Below, piece by piece: positions 12,460 to 15,663 of a stretch of 15,663 nt of DNA (positions within the stretch are counted from its first letter, which is position 1; each line of letters starts with the position of its first letter). The position numbers were made by a program, and so were the translations under genes. The notes below the pieces were generated by a model that searched no databases, was not told where the DNA came from, and saw nothing but the letters and a program-made list of their open reading frames with translations. This stretch comes from Verrucomicrobia bacterium UBA4286 (lineage in GTDB: Bacteria; Verrucomicrobiota; Kiritimatiellia; RFP12; UBA1067), in assembly GCA_002395905.1 (NCBI GenBank), contig DGVK01000093.1, positions 1 to 15,663 of the forward strand, in the 5' to 3' direction.

Positions 12460-15102
12460 ATGGAGCTCAAGAATTACCAGAAGCTTGTTCTCAAAGACAT
12501 TGACGCATATCTTGACGCGCTGATGAAGACGGACGGGATTAACGCCGCATGGAAGGAGTATTGGGCAGGCAAAGGAATCGGGGCGGGATATGCCGCCTAC
12601 TACGACGATCTTGCTGGTACGCCTAACGTGTGCATAAAGGTGCCGACTGGCGGCGGCAAGACATTTCTCGCGGCATCTTCCGTCAAGACGGTGTTCGACA
12701 AGCTGCCGACGGGAAAGACGAAGTTCGTGGTGTGGCTTGTGCCGAGCGATGCGATTCTCACGCAGACCGTCGCAAATCTGTCGAATCCGAACCATCCATA
12801 TCGGCAACGGCTCGACAGGGACTTTGGCGGACGCGTCAATGTCTATACGAAGGAACAGCTTCTAAACGCCCAGAACTTCAAGCCGGCGGATGTCATGGAG
12901 AACTTGAGCATAGCGATATTCTGCTATGCGTCGATCCGCGCCAATCCGAAGAGCAAGGACGACAAGAAAATCTATCAGGAAAACGGCAACCTTCTTGGCT
13001 TCGCGGAGATGTTCAACGACAAGGAACTTCTTTTGGCCGATACGCCTGATACTGCCTTGCTGCAGGTCATCCGCCAGATGAATCCTGTTGTTGTGGTGGA
13101 CGAGAGCCACAATGCGAAAAGCGAGTTGAGCATTGCCATGCTCCAGAACCTGAATCCGTCTTTTGTTCTTTCCATGACGGCTACGCCAACTAAGCGGAGC
13201 AACATTATTTCGTATGTGAATGCCCGGGAGCTTAAAAAAGAAAACATGGTAAAGCTGCCGGTCGTGGTGTACAACCGTCCAGACCGCAAGAGCGTAATTC
13301 ACGATGCCGTGAAGCTGCGCGGGGTGCTTGAGTTGAAGGCACAGGCAGAATCCGCTACTAATGGGAGCTATGTACGCCCTATCGTATTGTTTCAGGCGCA
13401 GCCCAAGACCGCCGAGGATTCGGCGACGTTCGAGAAGATCAAGGCGAAACTTGTCGCAATGGGTATAAAGGCGGAGGAGATTGCGATAAAGACCGCAGAC
13501 AAGGACGATCTCAAGACGGTCGATCTCATGGCGGCAAATTGTCCGGTCCGCTACATCATAACCGTTAATGCGCTTAAGGAAGGGTGGGATTGTCCGTTTG
13601 CATACGTTCTTGCGTCACTTGCCAACAAGACATCGCAAGTAGATGTCGAGCAGATCGTAGGCCGCATTCTTCGACAGCCGCATGCCAGGAAGCATGGCGA
13701 GAAGCTTCTCAACATATCGTATGTGCTTGCTTGCAGTGCGGATTTCCAGGCAACGGTCAAGAGCGTGGTGGAAGGCCTCAACGGGGCAGGATTCAGCGCG
13801 AGCGATTACCGGGTGGCGGAAGCAAAGGACATGGAATCGGCTCCGTCGTCCGAACCAGTCCAGGCGACATTGGACGAGTCCTCTGCGGTCGAATCTGGCG
13901 AGCAGCCCACCGATAATACGGACGACGATCTTTCTGATGTTCCGGACGAGAAGATCGATATTCCGAAACAAGGCGATGTGGAGGCGCAGACGAAGACAGA
14001 TGCTTCCATTGGTGAAATTATCAATACAGCCGAGGCGCAGGGTGACGATTACGAGCAGAACAACAAAGAAGCCGATGATGATGGTTTGTTCAATCTGGGA
14101 GTTCCAAACGTGAAAATACAACGCATGCAGCCAGAGTTCGCCGCTGAAGCGGCGCAGTTGGAGATTCCGCAGTTCATGGTGCAGGATGATGCCGGCATGT
14201 TCGGTGGCGACGAATTGCTGGTGCCTCTGAATGAGACTGCGTTGCTTGATGGATTCACTCTTGCGGCGAAGGATGCCTCAGTGCCATTCAACCTTGCAGT
14301 TTCAGGAGCTGTTCGCGTTGACATATCCGAAAGTGGGGATGTTACGCCAAAGTGCAAGCAGTTGACGAAATCAGAACTTGAGTATTTCTCCGCGCAACTT
14401 GCGACAAAGACTACTGACGACAGGATAAATGTTTTGCTCGACATGGCGGCGACGCAGCTTGACAGTAAGATTGACTTCTGCCGGAAGAAGGAGATCAAGG
14501 ACTATGTTGTGCGTGTTGCGCAACAGCTTCCTGCCGCTGAGCGCAGCCAACTGTCATTGGAACTCTTGCCGTCGTTTGTCCAGTGCGTCAGGGACAAGAT
14601 AGACAAACTTGCGAAGCAACACAAGAGGTCAGCTTTCAACGATAAGATAAATCAGAACGTCGTTGTGTGCAGGGCAAATTACAAGTTGCCGCAGACGATA
14701 CAGCCGATTCCTGCCGTTACTTATATTGAGAAATCTTTGTACACAGGTGAATATGCCGACATGAACCCTGAGGAGTTGTCGGTTATTCAGGCAATCGCAA
14801 GTAAGGAGAACGTGAAATGGTGGCATCGGATCAAAGACCGCAAGGGGTTCTGCATCAACGGCTTTATAAATCACTATCCAGACTTTATGGTTTATACCGA
14901 TAAAGGCAATGTGGTGATGGTTGAGTATAAAGGTGCAGACAGAGATGGTAGCGATTCTCAGGCAAAGGCGGAACTTGGACGCATCTGGGCTGACAATGCG
15001 GGGCAGAAGTACAAGTATTTCATGGTGTTCTTGAAAGATGGCGATGCCGTACAGGGCGCATTGAAGATCGACGCGTTCTTGAATACCATTGAGAAGTTGT
15101 AA
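12460..15102 (+). CDS. res: Type III restriction endonuclease subunit (Res), helicase plus PD-(D/E)XK nuclease
   Basis: Res is the translocase/nuclease of a type III system; it acts with Mod, which supplies sequence recognition. The 880-residue protein has superfamily 2 motifs: Walker A VPTGGGKT (61-68), DESH box (214-217), SMTATP (238-243), NALKEGWDCPF (370-380) and QIVGRILRQP (398-407). The C-terminal nuclease is visible as HYPDFMVY (805-812) and VVMVEYKGAD (818-827), giving Pro807-Asp808 and Glu822-x-Lys824. Between them lies a strongly acidic, Ser/Asp/Glu-rich stretch (about 455-545), probably a flexible linker. All catalytic residues are present, so it should be functional with mod. ATG 12460 has GAGGAGG upstream (overlapping the end of fic) and lies 2 bases after the fic stop; the longer frame from 12436 adds eight unrelated residues. 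Confidence 0.94.
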   Translation: MELKNYQKLVLKDIDAYLDALMKTDGINAAWKEYWAGKGIGAGYAAYYDDLAGTPNVCIKVPTGGGKTFLAASSVKTVFDKLPTGKTKFVVWLVPSDAILTQTVANLSNPNHPYRQRLDRDFGGRVNVYTKEQLLNAQNFKPADVMENLSIAIFCYASIRANPKSKDDKKIYQENGNLLGFAEMFNDKELLLADTPDTALLQVIRQMNPVVVVDESHNAKSELSIAMLQNLNPSFVLSMTATPTKRSNIISYVNARELKKENMVKLPVVVYNRPDRKSVIHDAVKLRGVLELKAQAESATNGSYVRPIVLFQAQPKTAEDSATFEKIKAKLVAMGIKAEEIAIKTADKDDLKTVDLMAANCPVRYIITVNALKEGWDCPFAYVLASLANKTSQVDVEQIVGRILRQPHARKHGEKLLNISYVLACSADFQATVKSVVEGLNGAGFSASDYRVAEAKDMESAPSSEPVQATLDESSAVESGEQPTDNTDDDLSDVPDEKIDIPKQGDVEAQTKTDASIGEIINTAEAQGDDYEQNNKEADDDGLFNLGVPNVKIQRMQPEFAAEAAQLEIPQFMVQDDAGMFGGDELLVPLNETALLDGFTLAAKDASVPFNLAVSGAVRVDISESGDVTPKCKQLTKSELEYFSAQLATKTTDDRINVLLDMAATQLDSKIDFCRKKEIKDYVVRVAQQLPAAERSQLSLELLPSFVQCVRDKIDKLAKQHKRSAFNDKINQNVVVCRANYKLPQTIQPIPAVTYIEKSLYTGEYADMNPEELSVIQAIASKENVKWWHRIKDRKGFCINGFINHYPDFMVYTDKGNVVMVEYKGADRDGSDSQAKAELGRIWADNAGQKYKYFMVFLKDGDAVQGALKIDAFLNTIEKL

Positions 15103-15177
15103 TGTGTATATAGATGATGAGTTAGAGTGGTGTCATGGAGAGCGTCGAACTCTGAAAGCGGGAAAGGAGCACGGGCG
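15103..15177 (+). other. Short gap after res, with a possible 25-codon reading frame
   Basis: No clear terminator follows res. A frame from GTG 15104 to the stop at 15179-15181 encodes a peptide with IDDELEWCHGERR and overlaps the next ATG as ATGA. The DDELEW part echoes the C-terminal end of the OLD-like protein (DDELEWYDKHRTKV at its residues 624-637). It may be a gene remnant or chance. Confidence 0.2.
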
Positions 15178-15303
15178 ATGAATCTGAAGGACGAAATACT
15201 TGCTGGCGAATCATACTCGCTTGAATTCAAGCGTGTCCCGAACAAGGACAGAATCAAATACCTGAAGACGGTGGTCGCGTTCGCCAACGGCAGGGGCGGA
15301 TAG
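15178..15303 (+). pseudogene. AlbA_2 (Schlafen-type) domain N-terminal fragment 1
   Basis: The 41-codon frame starts MNLKDEILAGESYSLEFKRV and reaches LKTVVAFANGRGG, then meets TAG. This is the recognisable start of the AlbA_2 domain found in predicted transcriptional regulators/ATP-dependent helicase-like proteins, where AFANxxGG is usually followed by several hundred more residues. A good AAAGGAG lies 8 bases upstream. No continuation is found in any frame, so this is a deletion remnant rather than a point mutation. It might still be translated as a peptide. Confidence 0.6.
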
Positions 15304-15327
15304 AGATTGATACGTAGGAAAACAGAA

Positions 15328-15444
15328 ATGAATGTTGAAGAACTTGAAAATATCGTCGCAAGGCACGAGATGCAGTGCCTGGAGTTGAAGGAGTCTTTCA
15401 ATGTCGAGTGCGTCGAGACGGCTTGCGCGTTCTTCCTATATTGA
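15328..15444 (+). pseudogene. AlbA_2 domain N-terminal fragment 2
   Basis: The 38-codon frame MNVEELENIVARHEMQCLELKESFNVECVETACAFFLY is in the same frame as fragment 1, after its TAG and eight codons. ELKESF and ETACAF correspond to the EFKxSF and AFAN parts of another AlbA_2 subfamily. It ends at the same conserved place as fragment 1. TAGGAA lies upstream at good spacing. The sequence is too different from fragment 1 to be a recent duplicate. Confidence 0.5.
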
Positions 15445-15457
15445 CAAGGAGTGAATG

Positions 15458-15663
15458 ATGGCTGAAGAAGAAACGCCTTTGGAATAATGGTCGCGCGAAG
15501 ATTTTTTCGCCTCTATATCCGCCACGAACCGCAACATTATCAATCTCGCGCGGGCGGTCAACCGCCTTGCCAACGCGCTGCAAACCGCTAAAGAAGGGAA
15601 AGAGGAATATTCCCCCCAGACCCCCTATAAGGAGAAAGGCAAGAAACCAACAACAACAACAAC
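15458..15663 (+). pseudogene. Unrecognised gene interrupted by TAA, running off the window
   Basis: ATG 15458 with AAGGAG 6 bases upstream encodes MAEEETPLE, then TAA (15485-15487). The same frame continues open to the end: WSREDFFASISATNRNIINL, ARAVNRLANALQTAKEGKEE, then a Pro/Lys/Thr-rich tail ending in a (CAA)n run coding Thr. The body looks like an amphipathic helix. A single G-to-T change (GAA to TAA) would explain the stop; an assembly error near the end is also possible. I do not recognise the family. Confidence 0.45.
15648..15663. repeat. CAA trinucleotide run at the window end
   Basis: At least five CAA units run to the last base. They keep the reading frame of the broken gene above. 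The sequence may end here because of the repeat. Confidence 0.7.

Overview
The window joins two kinds of DNA. Bases 1 to about 5670 are GC-rich housekeeping sequence, all on the + strand, with genes overlapping by 1-4 bases or separated by at most about 20. In order: the 3' end of an acetylornithine-type aminotransferase (argD), an FlbD-like protein with a long disordered tail, queF, a short murE-like ligase, a fused hisH-hisF, rnhB and folP. Bases from about 5671 to the end are less GC-rich by eye and hold accessory genes: two ORF6N-domain proteins, an OLD-like ATPase/TOPRIM protein, and a type III restriction-modification locus (mod, fic, res). After these come gene fragments: two truncated AlbA_2 (Schlafen-type) N termini and an unrecognised gene broken by a stop codon, running off the end in a CAA repeat.

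The organism is a Gram-negative-type bacterium of fairly high GC. The DNPR motif of the MurE-like ligase points to meso-diaminopimelate peptidoglycan. A glutaminase-first HisH-HisF fusion, an orphan FlbD-like protein and an ORF6N/Fic/type III R-M cargo would fit an uncultivated gut bacterium of the Verrucomicrobiota/Kiritimatiellota group, but this is an impression and no single feature proves it.

The housekeeping genes look like one operon serving unrelated needs: arginine, queuosine, peptidoglycan, histidine/purine link, RNA-DNA hybrid removal and folate. Two enzymes are unusual. The MurE-like protein begins at its ATP-binding loop with no N-terminal substrate domain. FolP is short and carries GGGGACTGTCCCC-type palindromes in its coding sequence.

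The accessory genes probably form one transcription unit, or two if a possible promoter before mod is real. It starts at an extended -10 promoter just before the first ORF6N gene. Mod and Res have their catalytic motifs and should form a working type III system. A Fic protein with its active motif lies between them, 12 bases after mod and 2 before res. The OLD-like nuclease and the ORF6N proteins lie immediately upstream. The most unusual pattern is a set of palindromes inside coding sequence. Three in the ORF6N genes are centred on the same codon position and encode versions of LRxQ, yet their arm sequences differ while staying self-complementary. A fourth lies in the Fic linker, where it is followed by 12-base tandem repeats of its right arm. 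A looser inverted-repeat block lies in Mod.
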